DNA of 64,000 nucleotides from Rhabdophis nuchalis (GCA_039707465.1 CM077648.1:75389119-75453118), one strand, 5' to 3'. Numbered from the stretch's first letter, positions 22,467 to 33,524 are shown. Notes: generated by a model not told the origin, from the sequence alone. Program-made: numbers and translations.

Positions 22467-23935
22467 AATTATCTAGACCCGCGCCAGTCCGGCTTCCGGC
22501 CCGGTCACAGCACCGAAACGGCATTGGTCGCGTTGGTAGATGATCTCTGGAGGGCACGGGATAGAGGTTGTTCCTCTATCCTTGTCCTATTAGACCTCTC
22601 AGCGGCTTTTGATACCATCGACCATGGTATCTTATTGCACCGATTGGGGGGGTTGGGGCTGAGAGGCACCGTTCTACGGTGGTTCTCGTCTTACCTCTCT
22701 GGTCGGTCGCAATGGGTGTTGGCAGGAGGGCAGAGGTCGTCCCCGAGGCCACTCACATGTGGGGTCCCTCAGGGGTCGGTCCTCTCGCCACTCCTGTTTA
22801 ACACCTACATGAAGCCGCTGGGCGAGATCATCCGTGGTTTTGGGGTGGAATACCATCTGTACACTGATGACACTCAGTTGTACATATCCACCCCAAACCA
22901 CCCCAACGATGCCGTCGAGGTGCTGTCCCGGTGTCTGGAGGCCGTACGGATCTGGATGGGTAGTAACAAACTCAAGCTCAACCCGTCCAAGACCGAGTGG
23001 CTGTGGTTTCCGGCAGCCCGGTTCAGCCAGATAAGTCCAACACTGGCCATTGGGGGCGAACAACTGGCCCCCGTGGAGAGGGCGCGCAACTTGGGCGTCC
23101 TCCTGGATTCGCGGCTGTCCATGGAGGACCATGTGAGGGCCGTGGCCAGGGGGGCGTTCTATCAGGTACGCCTGATACGCCAGTTGCGCCCCTTACTGGA
23201 CCGGGGAGCCCTTCGCACAGTCACTCAAGCGCTTGTGACATCCCGGCTGGATTACTGTAACGCTCTCTACATGGGGCTCCCCTTGAGGTGCACTCGAAAG
23301 CTACAGTTAGTACAGAATGCGGCCGCGCGGGTGATTATGGGTGCCTCAAGGCAAACCCACATAACACCTCTCCTGCGCGAGCTGCACTGGCTGCCTGTGG
23401 CCTTTCGAGTGCGCTTCAAGGTGCTGACGACCATCTTTAAATCGCTCCATGGCTCGGGGCCTAGCTATATACGAGACCGTCTCCTGCCCCATACATCCCT
23501 TCGTCCGATCCGCTCCCACAGAGAGGGTCTTCTCCGGGTGCCGTCAGCGGGGCAATGCCGGCTGGCGACACCCAGGGGAAGGGCCTTCTCTGTGGCGGGC
23601 CCGGCCCTCTGGAACGACCTACCCCCCGACCTTCGCACTATCTCGGACCTCCGCCTCTTCCGCCAACGTCTTAAGACGTATCTATTCCAACAAGCCGGCC
23701 TAGGATAGCCCCTACTTCTGACTTTTAAATTTAAAATTAATTTGGTATGGTTTTAAAATGGGTTTTTAGCATGGGTCTAATAATTTAATATATTTTAATC
23801 GATTTTGTATTTTGTATTTTGTGGTTTTAATAATGCCTGTGCGCCGCCCTGGGTCCTAACAAGGAGAAGGGCGGGGTATAAATTTAATAAAAAAAAATAA
23901 AAATAAATAAATAAATTGAATACATTGAAATTGAA
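22467..23935 (+). mobile_element. L2-like LINE, RT domain to 3' end, abutting a second L2
   Basis: From about 22467 an open frame of about 410 codons to 23705 encodes RT motifs [23 protein letters not shown] (motif A), [13 protein letters not shown] (motif B) and then Y-T-D-D at 22860-22871 instead of YADD, so the catalytic box is changed. The C-terminal part ends with [11 protein letters not shown] and [11 protein letters not shown]. The 3' UTR has CCGCCCTGGGTCCTAACAAGG and an (AAAT)n-rich tail. Confidence 0.92.
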
Positions 23936-24740
23936 TTAAATTGAAATTGAATGTCTTCCCTGTCAACTATCCTGTCCTACTCCCCTGGCAGCTCCAACCA
24001 GGACTTGAGATTTGCCCCAGGGACCGAGGTCACACATATATGTAGACTTTGCAGGCCCGGTTCAGAGGCATACTTTTCTGATCATGGTAGATGCCTTCTC
24101 AAGGTGGATGGAAATCTCCCCCATGCATTCTACCACGTCAGAGGCAACCATTAAAGAGCTGCAGTGCCTCTTCACAACCCATGGCCTACCGGACACTTTA
24201 GTTGAGGGATAATGGCCCTCAACTAATATCCACTGCTTTCCAGTCATTCCTTTCTAGTTTAGGAATTAGGCATGCCCTGTTAGCTCCCTACCACCCGTCC
24301 AGCAATGAATGGGCCGAATGGGTGGTCAGATCAGGTAAGGAAGCACTGCAGCGCATGGGCCCGGACCACTGGGGACAGAACGTCAATCAGTATTTATTGG
24401 CCCAACATACAACACCCTGCCCGTTATCCGGAAAATGTCAGGCCAAACTTCTAATGGGGTGATACCTTTGCACCATACTGGACCGCTTACACCCTACCTA
24501 TCATGCGGCTTCCCCACCGGAGTTTGGAACAAACCCAAACCTTTGAGCTAGGGGATAGGGTGTTTGCAAGGAATTGCATAGCCGACCCTAAGTGGGGCTC
24601 TGGACAAATTATTCAGATAATTGGCCCTGTTCTTATAGGGTCCAGTTAGAGGACGGACGCCAGTGGTGGCCCCCGTGTATCAGCTGTGGTGCCGTGACAC
24701 ACAAACCCATCTACCAGTTAGGTCCACCTAGCTAGGCACC
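23936..24740 (+). pseudogene. pol relic: integrase core and C-terminus
   Basis: The frame resumes with CLPCQ, which completes the HHCC finger broken by the L2 insertion. It is followed by IYVDFAGP (first Asp), DNGPQL at about 24208 (second Asp, after a frameshift) and SSNEWAEWVV (about 24300) in the region of the catalytic Glu. The segment at about 24540-24650, with GDRVFARN and KWGSGQI, fits the GPY/F-type C-terminal domain of Gypsy integrases. Several stops are present. Confidence 0.8.
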
Positions 24741-25107
24741 AGTTCCAGACCTGCTGGCCAGACTGTAATCCAGCCAAGACGAACCTTCCTTTGACATTCG
24801 TCTTGTTCTCATCTGGAAACGTACCTGAGGATTCTAGCCATCCAGCGAGGGTGATCCCGCAGCGCGAGGGTGGAGTCTCCATGAGGCCTAGATGAGGTTA
24901 TGCCAACAGCAGAGGAGGAGTCGAGACAACCTCCTTCCCGGGCAGCCAAACAAGAACTGAGGCGCTCAGGGAGGAGTCACTGGAAGTTTGCCTACCTAAA
25001 GAACTACATCTGCGCAATCTGGGAGAAAGGAGTGCTAAGTCCTCACACCATGACCACAGTGTTAATCAAGCAAGGCTCGAGTACTTATTGGTTCCGACGC
25101 GGCTGCA

Positions 25108-25119
25108 GTCTGGTGGGAG
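25108..25119 (+). promoter_or_regulatory. Polypurine tract of the Gypsy-type element
   Basis: GTCTGGTGGGAG directly precedes the 3' LTR, the usual place of the plus-strand primer. It is only moderately purine-rich. Confidence 0.5.
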
Positions 25120-25261
25120 TGTAGCAGGTTTCCCATTGGTTACTGATCTGACAGCTTGCATATAAAAGAGCTGTCAGTCTACAAGTGTTTGTTTGTTGTT
25201 CAGTTCACGTTAATAAAGGTTGTTGCATCCATTCCGTCTCCGTGCCTTTTACTCAGAGCAT
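25120..25261 (+). repeat. 3' LTR of the Gypsy-type element
   Basis: It begins TGTAGCAGGTTTCCC and ends near CTCAGAGCATA. It differs from the 5' LTR at about ten positions, including a small TTG insertion. The inverted repeat GACAGCT / AGCTGTC around CATATAAAAG is perfect here. Confidence 0.85.
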
Positions 25262-25674
25262 AGGCATTAGCAATAGTAGTTAGAACCTTGTGGCAGAACA
25301 AGTGATTAGGAAGGTAAAAACATGGTTTGCAAGAAGGTTGACAAATTTATAGAGTTGAATAATTGTATTTAAGGAGTGTTTTTGACTAAATGTGTGAGCT
25401 TTTTTTTCTCGCTAAATGAATGTGTGTTTGCTTGCATGTTAATCACATTGCCTGAAAGTCAGGATCACAGCTGCAGCTATTTACAATTGATTTGCAGTGT
25501 GTAGAATCACTTTGTTCAACTCAGCTCAGTCCTAGCTAGAGGTCTTTGGGAAGAGTAGTATTATCTGCATGACTGATGATTTAGACTTTGGAAAAGCAGA
25601 GACTGGCAAGCTCTGACTTCAGGTACCCATGGGCTTGATAGATACATCTTAGATATCTACGGTATATCTTAGCT

Positions 25675-26094
25675 TCATGATGGCGAACCTATGACACATG
25701 TGCTGGAAGTGGCACACTGAACCATCTCTCTGGGCACGCCAGCTGTCGCCCATTGCTCTTTTGGTTTCTGGCGTGCACTTGGCAGCTGGTCTTCATGTGT
25801 GCGGGAGCGCTGAAAACAGGAAGAGCAGCTTCCTGGCACACATATGCATGCCAGGAACCTGAGCTTCCTGCTTCTGGCATGCACATGCACTCTGGCCAGT
25901 TAGTCTTTCGCACACCAGAAACTGAAGACCAGATGACTGGAGCATATGTGCACGCCGGAAAATGGAAGCTCAGTTTTGTGGTGCGCACATGTGCACCAGG
26001 GAACTGCTTTTTCAGTTTCCAGTACTCCCCCCCCCCCCATCCGTGGATGCGCTCCCATTTCAGCACTCAGTGCTGAAAAGTTTCGCCAACACTG
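25675..26094. mobile_element. hAT non-autonomous element (GGCGAACC family), copy 3
   Basis: The ends are TCATGATGGCGAACC and CGCCAACACTG, flanked by perfect 8-mers TCTTAGCT. The interior is made of forward and reversed modules with GCACACATATGCATGCC-like and GGAAGCTCAG-like blocks. No coding capacity. Confidence 0.75.
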
Positions 26095-26251
26095 TCTTAG
26101 CTTTTAAGTCCGGAGCAGTCAGATAATCAGCTGCTTATTGCAAAAGCATAGTAGCAGGCTGAGTTATCCAACCTAAATTTGAGAAAAAAATTCTTTATTA
26201 TTTAGAAAGTTCAAACAATTAGATACAGATATTTCAATGAATCACTTCAAA

Positions 26252-26895
26252 AGCGTTACTACTGCAATGCTCTCTACATGGGACTTCCCTTGAGGTGCAC
26301 CCGGAGACTCCAGTTAGTTCAGAATGCAGCCGCGTGGGGGATTCTGGGAGCGTCTAGATGCTCCCACGTGACACCTCTCCTGCGCGAGCTGCACTGGCTG
26401 CCTGTGGCTTTCCGGGTGCGCTTCAAGGTATTAGTAACCACCTTCAAAGCGCTCCATGGCAAGGGACCTGGTTATCTGCAAGACCGCCTCCTGCTAACAA
26501 ATACCTCCCACCGACCAGTCCGCTCCCACAGAGAGGGCTCCTCAGGGTGCCGTCGGCCAGGCAATGCTGGCTGGCGACCCCTAGGGGGAGAGCCTTCTCT
26601 GTGGTGGCTCCTGCCCTCTGGAACGACCTGCCCCCTGACTACGGACAATCACAGACCTGCGCCAGTTCCGTCGGACCTTGAAGACTCATTTGTTTCATGT
26701 GGCCGGCCTGGCGTAGTTTTTTAAATTTTTAGTAAGGGTTTTTAACAGGATTTTAGTCAGGCTAGCTATTTAATAGACTTTTAACTGTATTTTATGTTTT
26801 ATATCATTGACTTTTATTAGTGCCTGTACACCGCCCTGAGTCCTGGAAGGGAGAAGAGCGGTATAAAAATTTAATGAATGAATGAATGAATGAAA
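26252..26895 (+). mobile_element. L2-like LINE, 3' end
   Basis: It starts at [16 protein letters not shown] sequence and carries a frameshift after RSHREG. The 3' UTR has CCGCCCTGAGTCCTGGAAGG and TATAAAAATTT and passes into (AATG)n at 26870-26893. Confidence 0.88.
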
Positions 26896-28978
26896 GAAAG
26901 ATGTTTTTCTCAGGGAAATAGAAACACACGAATCATTGCTATAAAAGCAATGGGTTTGGGAGGCAGACTTTTGTTGGCAAACAGCTTTCCTAAATTAGAC
27001 ATGATCTCCTGAATCTTGCTTCTTATTCCCCAACTGACCTTTGGATTGGTATATGCCTGCAATCCTCTTCTGATTCCTGGGTTTTGGAATTGTCAGCATA
27101 GAACCTTGGCTTATGAACTTGTTTGTTTTTCATGGTCTGTCACATTCCTGTAGTCTGGTGATACTTTTAGGTGCCATAAATAATTCTGATCTACGTCTGA
27201 CCTTCTGCACTTGTAATTACTGGCACAGGACGCAGAGGCATGACCAGAGTGAGAGAAAAGGAGGCAAACATGATCAAGGAGGAGAAAAGGGGAGAACACA
27301 TTGACCTCCTACCTCTAGAAATAAAGCAGTGACCATGAAAAAATTTAGTGACCTCTGCTTTGTCAAAGTATATTGCAAACACTGTTTTTCAGTTTGGACA
27401 TTTTCTCAAGAACAAAACCTAGTTTTCAACAGCAATTCATATGAAGGTAGGGAAAAATTAGCAGGGATGCGTTTCAGTTTATTCCATAGGTGTACATGTT
27501 ACATTCAGTGCAGTGGCATCCTCTATTCCTTGAAGCCAAAGTCCCATCTGAACTGATATTTAGTAAGCAACAGACCGCCTGGTTTTTAATGGCTTTGCCC
27601 CATTGCCAGTAATTTACACAAGTAAATTACACAAAACGTAACAATTGGTTTATTGCCAGTAATTTACATAAGTAAATTACACAAAACATAACACTTGGTT
27701 TCAGCTCCCCCCTCCCACCCCCCCAAAAAACCCAGTATTTGTGCAGATACCTATGGTTATCAGATAACAGAGGATAACAGAGATTGATAGGCCAAAATCT
27801 CACATTCCTTGGCTTCCAGTAGAGTCAAGGAAAGTGTCGAAAAGGGGGCAGTAATAGGCATGGAGACAGTCCAACAACAATTTTTGACTTGATTTGTGGC
27901 ACTTTTAACAGACACTTTGGCATTCAGTAATACAGATTTTAAAGTACAAAGTATGAATCCATATTCTGCTTTTTGACTTTTGGCTGTCACTCCCACTGGC
28001 TGTATATACATTGATTATCCTTTAATTCTCAAACAAATAGGATTTGAGTTGGCAGTGGATCAGGAAAGGGATAAGGAATAATGGAAGATAATGCTATAAA
28101 ATATCAACCAAGTAAAAAGCCAATATAAAAAAAATCCTACATGTTCTTGCTTGGAATAATTAGTAAATAGATTATAAATGTAATAATTCTGATATAAAAA
28201 ATGAACTTATATACGTTTCTGCTGTGGTTTGCTTTAAGTTTGTATACCTGGGCTGTAAAAATCTAGGACAACCACTACAGAGACAGAAAATGCACTAATG
28301 CTGCCTAATGAGTCTGGATGTCTGCGGTTTCTCCATTTTCTAACATCGTTAAGAAATAATATTAGAAAGCTAGAAAGGGCAAGTAAAATTAATAGCGGAG
28401 AAGAGCAGTTTCTTATGAAAAAATTTTTTAGCATTTCTTTTTTAGGAAAAAAAATTGGGCAATGTGTAAACATTGTAAAGATATTTAAAATTATACATAC
28501 CATGAAAAATCAACTCCCTCTGTCACAGAATTAGATTTTGAGATCATCCCTTGAAGCTAAATACATAGAGATTCAGAACCAACAAGAAGTAACGTTCTTT
28601 TTATTCAATACATGGTAAAACTGAAATTCACGGCATCAGATATGGTGTTAATTCTCCTGTGTTCAGCTGATTAGATAAATCCATAGAGAATGGAGCTATT
28701 AATAGTTTCTAGTTTGTGATAGTGCCCATCCCTTAAATCAAAAGGTGCATTTCTAACACTCCTGGTGCTGCCCTTGTGAATAGTCCAAGAAGCTGCTGCC
28801 GTCTCATCTTGCTTATAATCTATACACCTGGCTATCGATTGTGAACTGGCTAACAAAGGCCTTTGACCTGATCAAATAGCCCTTCCAATGTATTTCTATT
28901 CAGAGATGTAAATTAGATTGGAAAACATTCCTGTGAAGGTGAGAGTTTCAAATTAGTATATTCATTTCAATATCTACA
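26896..28978. other. Intron DNA with one tandem duplication
   Basis: No gene was recognised. A 50-bp unit is repeated in tandem at 27602-27651 and 27652-27701 (ATTGCCAGTAATTTACA start), with about four differences between the two. Confidence 0.5.
27602..27701. repeat. Tandem duplication of 50 bp
   Basis: Two units of 50 bp, each starting ATTGCCAGTAATTTAC and ending TTGGTTT, lie head to tail. Each has an internal small palindrome (GTAATTTAC ... GTAAATTAC). Confidence 0.85.
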
Positions 28979-28986
28979 GTATAGTT

Positions 28987-29436
28987 CAGTGATGGCGAAC
29001 CATTTTAGTCTCATGTGCCGTAAGAAGGGGGAGCCTAGGAGGGTTGTGCACTGGTGTGCCACACCCATAATGTAATGCGCTCCCCCCAGTGTGCATGCAT
29101 GCATGATAGGCACTCCCCCCCCCCATTTTTTACATGCTTTTTTTGCCCTCCCCAGGCTCCAGAGGCTTTATAGGAGCCTGGGGAGGGCGAAAACAGTCCC
29201 CCTGGAGGCCCTCTGGAGGCTTCAGGAGCTTCCCTAAAGCCTCCGGAGGGCTGTTTTCGCCCTCCCCAGGCTCCTACAAAACCTGGAGAGGGTGAAAAAT
29301 GGCTTTAAAAATGGCTTAATCAGCTGGCCAGTGCGTACATGCACGCTGGCCAGCTGACAGGACAACGCCTCGTGTGCCCTGCCGAATGGCTTCACGTGTC
29401 ACCTGCGGCACCTGTGCCATAGGTTCGCCGTCTCTG
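28987..29436. mobile_element. hAT non-autonomous element (GGCGAACC family), copy 2
   Basis: The ends are CAGTGATGGCGAACC and GGTTCGCCGTCTCTG, flanked by perfect 8-mers GTATAGTT. The interior has paired modules around CTCCCCAGGCTCC and GGAGCCTGGGGAGG. Confidence 0.88.
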
Positions 29437-29444
29437 GTATAGTT

Positions 29445-29983
29445 TGTAAATTGTCATTTTATATTTAATGCGAAAAAATTAAAACTCGTTGATTTAGTTT
29501 GAACAGTACATTTATATATAAAAAAGCTTTGATGCATAAGCAAAACATTTTGTCAGAAAGTTGAAAAGAATATTGAACAACAGTCAAAAAAACAAGAAAC
29601 ACTATATAAAGTTTTGAAAGTGCCAACTTAATCTGAGTTTTTCCAAGGAAATTTTTGATTTCCTTGGAAACAGCCCATTCTTCTATTTCTAACAATAAAT
29701 GTGTGAAATAATTATATTTTACACTAAAAGTAGTCAAAATGGAACCAGTAGTCACCAGTTTGTACCCAGATCTATCCCTTGGTGTCTACTAAGTTCCCTA
29801 TCCTATATGTTGTTTTAAAAAACTAATTAATAATAAAAAAGTTGATGAAGGAGACAGCAAATGCTAACATGCTTGCTTATGCAGGTGCTTTCAATTTACC
29901 ATGTTCTTCTCTCCTATTAAGCTACTTTGACTTCCTTACAGAGGGCAAAAACCTATTATGCTAAAAATGGGTGCCTTTAAAAA
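29445..29983. other. AT-rich intron DNA, no gene seen
   Basis: No coding region or repeat was recognised. Confidence 0.4.
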
Positions 29984-29984
29984 A

Positions 29985-30400
29985 AATGCGCTTCAAGGTG
30001 CTGATCACTATCTTTAAAGCGCTCCATGGCACGGGACCTAGTTATCTGCGGGATCGTATCCTACCCCAGGGGAAGGGCCTTCTCTGTGGCGGGCCCAACC
30101 CTCTGGAACGACCTACCCCCCGAACTCAGAACTACTACGGACCTCCGCTCCTTCCGCCAAAAGTTAAAGACCTATTTTTTCCATCAGGCCGGCCTGGCCT
30201 AATCTACCTCACCTAGCCCGCAGTCTGAAGTCTAAATTGTTTTAATCGGGATTTTAAGTTATAAGATTTTAAGATTTTAGCACAGGGCGATAGTTATTTA
30301 ATTTGGGTTTTAAATATTTATCATTGTTATGTTTATATGTTTTTTAATTTCCTGTGCACCACCCCGAGTCCCTTCGGGGACAGGGTGCGGTTTATAAATT
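29985..30400 (+). mobile_element. L2-like LINE, 3' end with internal deletion
   Basis: It starts at RFKVLITIFKALHG-like sequence. A deletion joins RDRILP directly to the GRAFS region near 30067. The 3' UTR has ACCCCGAGTCCCTTCGGGGA and runs into an (AAT)n array. It lies about 385 bp before the TRHDE exon. Confidence 0.85.
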
Positions 30401-30402
30401 TA

Positions 30403-30494
<92 letters not shown>
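30401..30494. repeat. (AAT)n microsatellite
   Basis: About 30 perfect AAT units follow the L2 3' end at once, so the array probably grew from the LINE tail. Confidence 0.97.
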
Positions 30495-30497
<3 letters not shown>

Positions 30498-30754
30498 TTG
30501 TAAGCAATATTCATATTTCATAAAACAAAATCTGTATAATTGGCAGGATATATTATATAACAGTATATATATATATTATTACAGCTCTTATAATGGTCAA
30601 TTTTAACATTGTTTATATTTAATTATGAAAATCATCTATTCTGATATGATAGAATTATGACAAATTACACACACACATATACACACACAGTACATATACA
30701 TATGCAACCAATGCTTTGATTACTTCAGCAATCCTGAAAATATAATGAGCAGAC

Positions 30755-30784
30755 TTTTCTTTTGTTTACTTTTGTTTTCAACAG
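30755..30784 (+). other. 3' splice site of the TRHDE exon
   Basis: A T-rich tract (acttttcttttgtttac and following) runs directly into TTCAACAG at 30777-30784. The reading frame of the exon is closed to TRHDE-like sequence upstream of this AG, so the acceptor decides the exon start. Confidence 0.88.
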
Positions 30785-30911
30785 ATACGATTGTACGCAA
30801 GACCTGATGCCATTAGAAGAGGATCTGGGGACTACGCTCTGAACATTACACGGAGATTAATTGAGTTCTATGAAGATTACTTCAAAGTACCCTATTCCTT
30901 GCCAAAATTAG
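30785..30911 (+). CDS. TRHDE: TRHDE internal exon (M1 aminopeptidase)
   Basis: This exon encodes 42 codons plus one base, from IRLYARPDAI to VPYSLPKL. The wording is that of thyrotropin-releasing-hormone-degrading ectoenzyme, a type II membrane zinc aminopeptidase of family M1 that cleaves TRH outside the cell. The segment lies N-terminal to the GAMEN-type and HEXXH zinc motifs, which are not in the window; it covers the strand leading to the RLIEFYEDYFKVPY helix at the start of the catalytic domain. The exon starts in phase 0 and ends in phase 1 (TTA G|GTAAGT). The acceptor is TTTTCAACAG after a pyrimidine-rich tract; both splice sites are canonical. There are no stops or frameshifts, in contrast to the transposon genes around it. 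Residues 20-22 read NIT, a potential N-glycosylation site. Identity with TRHDE is from recognition of the family sequence, not a search; another M1 family member is much less likely. Confidence 0.93.
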
Positions 30912-30917
30912 GTAAGT
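30909..30917 (+). other. 5' splice site of the TRHDE exon
   Basis: The sequence TAG|GTAAGT matches the vertebrate donor consensus well. The similarity to TRHDE stops here after SLPKL, and the first base G would start the next codon (Asp in the family). Confidence 0.9.
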
Positions 30918-31060
30918 TTTTCCAGTTAAGACTCAGCTTTTCAGGAATGGTAAAATGGATTACTATTGTTTTAGGTTGAAGAAAGCCAAAGTATAATATT
31001 TGGATCTTCACTTGTTTTGGAATGTATGGGGCCAAGATCTCAGAAACCTATTAGTTAGCA

Positions 31061-31193
31061 CAGGGGTCTCCAACCTTTGCAACTTTAAGTCTGAAGGACT
31101 TCAGCTCCCAGACTTCTCCAGCCAGCTGCTGGCTGGAGAAGTCTGGGAGCTGAAGTCCTTCAGACTTAAAGTTGCAAAGGTTGGAGACCCCTG
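31061..31193. mobile_element. hAT hairpin MITE (CAGGGG family), copy 2
   Basis: CAGGGGTCTCCAACC to GGTTGGAGACCCCTG, an almost perfect palindrome of 133 bp, with 8-mers AGTTAGCA and ATTTAGCA (one mismatch). It sits 149 bp after the TRHDE donor site. Confidence 0.9.
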
Positions 31194-32140
31194 ATTTAGC
31201 AGACCTACATGATCAGAAGTATTTTCTAATGCTCAGTCCTAGTGGATTTTAGTTCTGGAATTCAGAGCTTCCTCCTTTAAAGCACGTATCTGCCAGATAT
31301 TACCATTCTTATGAGTAATGGTGTGACAGGCATTACTCTGATTGGTAATGTTGCAAATGGACAGTTTAAACATTTTATAAGATGTGGTTTACTGCTTTGT
31401 CATATATATTATGCGTAATTTATAGCAAAATTATGAGTCTTAGGCAGAAAAATCTAGCAATGTCAGAAAGTTAAAAAGAAAACACATTATGTTTGTGATT
31501 TGCAGAAAGAAATATATTTACAACTTTATATAACTGAAAATCTTGGAAGACTAATAGAATAATTGCAACTGTTTAATTTTTCTATGATTCGGTTAAATGT
31601 AATCTTTCAGTGTATTCTCTAGACAGTCTTTCCCCAGGGTCTTCCAGCTGTTTTGGGACTGTAATTCTCAGGCATACTACCTAGAAATTATAATTACTGC
31701 AATTGCATCACTTTAGCATCAAGTTATATTAATTATTTAATGTGTTTTTCAAGGCACTTTGCATTGTAGATTTTCTGCATAACAATTATACAAATACATT
31801 TTATTTAGGGCATGGTTTGAAATCGGCTGTTAGGATTTCTGATTCTTGCTTTCAGTACCAAATTATGGCAGAAATGTATTTTGTTATACAGCATATATAT
31901 TTGGTGCAAAGATTCTGCACTTAAATTATTGCCTAGTACTGTCAGTCAAAACATATTTTCCTAGTCCTAAGATGACTTCTTGAACTTCATTACAATTTAC
32001 AGAGTGCAAAATACTTGTCTTGTAATAAATATTCAAGTATGAATTCGAAGTGTCATTTCAAAATTTTAAAGCATAGTCCTCAAAATGAGTCTTTGAACAA
32101 CTTCTTAAAGCAAGTTCCTCCAACCTGGTGTAGTCTAGAT

Positions 32141-32262
32141 CAGAGGTTCCCAAACTTGGCAACTTTAAGACTTGTGGAATTCAACTCCCAGAATTCGCCA
32201 GCCAGCAGAGCTGGAGAATTGAAGTCCACAAGTCTTAAAGTTGCCAAGTTTGGGAACCTCTG
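32141..32262. mobile_element. hAT hairpin MITE, CAGAGG variant
   Basis: CAGAGGTTCCCAAACTTGG to CCAAGTTTGGGAACCTCTG, nearly palindromic, with GTCTAGAT and ATCTAGAT flanks. The inner arms (CTTTAAGACTTGTGGA) mark it as a sister family of the CAGGGG hairpins. Confidence 0.88.
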
Positions 32263-32270
32263 ATCTAGAT

Positions 32271-33389
32271 ATTTGACATATACTTATTATCTTAAACTAA
32301 TCAAGGGCACCAGCTTGGGAAAAGGGTAACTTTCTTCATGACTACATGTGGCAAACAAGATTTAACAAATTATTTCTGGTCTGGAAATTGCAGTAATGAT
32401 ACTTTTTTGGATGTAGATTCCACACACACACACACCCCAGTCATTTATATTTCAATATTTTTTTTCTTGTGTCCTCCTATTTTCTTAAATAAGTATGTAA
32501 GAAGCTGTGGTGAGGTTTACAGTTCCGGGCTAATTTCTCTGCCATAGTAATTTCAATGAAGTTAAAATAAAAATTATTTATTTAAGAAGAATAAAATATT
32601 TCCCCCCCCCAAAACTGGGTAACATCCTATGAAAGTAATGTGATTTGAAAATAAGAATTTTAATTATTGAAGTTTCCAAACCATCCACAACACTTCTCTG
32701 TAAGCAAGAATGAAATGATGTAATTTTGAATCAATGACATTTAGGTAGTGTTAAAAAGAAACTTAGGAAACAATAGTTGTCTCAATAAATTAATGATAAA
32801 ATTATTACCTAATGTAAATGTTCTATATTTATATGTTGAAAATCAGTAGATTATCATAATTTTTCATTATTTGAAGTATGCATATGGAACTTTTTGAAAA
32901 TTGGCATTGGCAGTAGAGAAAGCTGGCAGGGCAGAATTCATTCTAAATAAATAAATGTGAAGTTGTGTAACAATATACTAGCTAGCATGTTTAATATCAG
33001 TATTTGTTATAATACTTGCCATAAAGTGTTTATTTAAAATTTGACTAATGCAAATACTGTACTTGTCAAATCATCTTTTATGACTTCATGCTCTTTAGTG
33101 GTCCTACGTATTACTGTCTGCCTATACAATTACTTTGTATGCATGAAACACAGCTCTCCAGGTGTCTTCAACTTAACAAAGCATGTATGTGATTCTTTCA
33201 CTACCCCATTGTGTATGGAATACTCCCAGAATATGAAAGAATAAAAGTGTGCTTATTTTATTTACATATTTAAGTATAATTAAGTTAAAAAAGTATCTGT
33301 TCTGTAAATTCAGACATGTGAACAAAGTGATGGTTGAAAGCTTAATCTGAAATCTGTGTAGCTTTGATGAATGACTAAAACCATCTATT
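32271..33389. other. AT-rich intron DNA, no gene seen
   Basis: No coding region or clear repeat was recognised. Confidence 0.4.
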
Positions 33390-33397
33390 GCTTAGAG

Positions 33398-33524
33398 CAG
33401 GGGTCCCCAACCTTTGCAACTTTAAGTCTGAAGGACTTCAGCTCCCAGACTTTGCTTTGCTGGCTGGAGAATTCTGGGAGCTGAAGTCCTTCAGACTTAA
33501 AGTTGCAAAGGTTGGGGATCCCTG
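33398..33524. mobile_element. hAT hairpin MITE (CAGGGG family), copy 3
   Basis: CAGGGGTCCCCAACC to GGTTGGGGATCCCTG with perfect 8-mers GCTTAGAG on both sides. Confidence 0.92.

Larger units (their letters stand above)
19780..25261 (+). mobile_element. Degenerate Gypsy-type LTR retrotransposon, with L2 insertions
   Basis: Two similar LTRs of about 140 bp bound the element. Between them are, in order, a gag-like frame, two zinc-knuckle relics, an aspartic-protease motif, the very start of the RT, then the end of RNase H, the integrase zinc finger, the integrase core and a C-terminal domain. The order PR-RT-RH-IN is that of Ty3/Gypsy elements. The RT core and most of RNase H are deleted near 21360. 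Two L2 LINEs occupy 21835-23935. Frameshifts and stops are present in every domain. No envelope-like frame was seen. No perfect target duplication was found around the LTRs. Confidence 0.85.
1..30784 (+). other. TRHDE: Upstream TRHDE intron sequence (partial)
   Basis: No other coding exon of TRHDE was seen on the + strand before 30785. The preceding exon, which would end with the beta-domain of the enzyme, must lie before the window. The stretch is filled with transposable elements listed separately, with AT-rich single-copy DNA between them. It is read as intron from the phase and splice sites of the exon; no transcript evidence is available. Confidence 0.75.
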
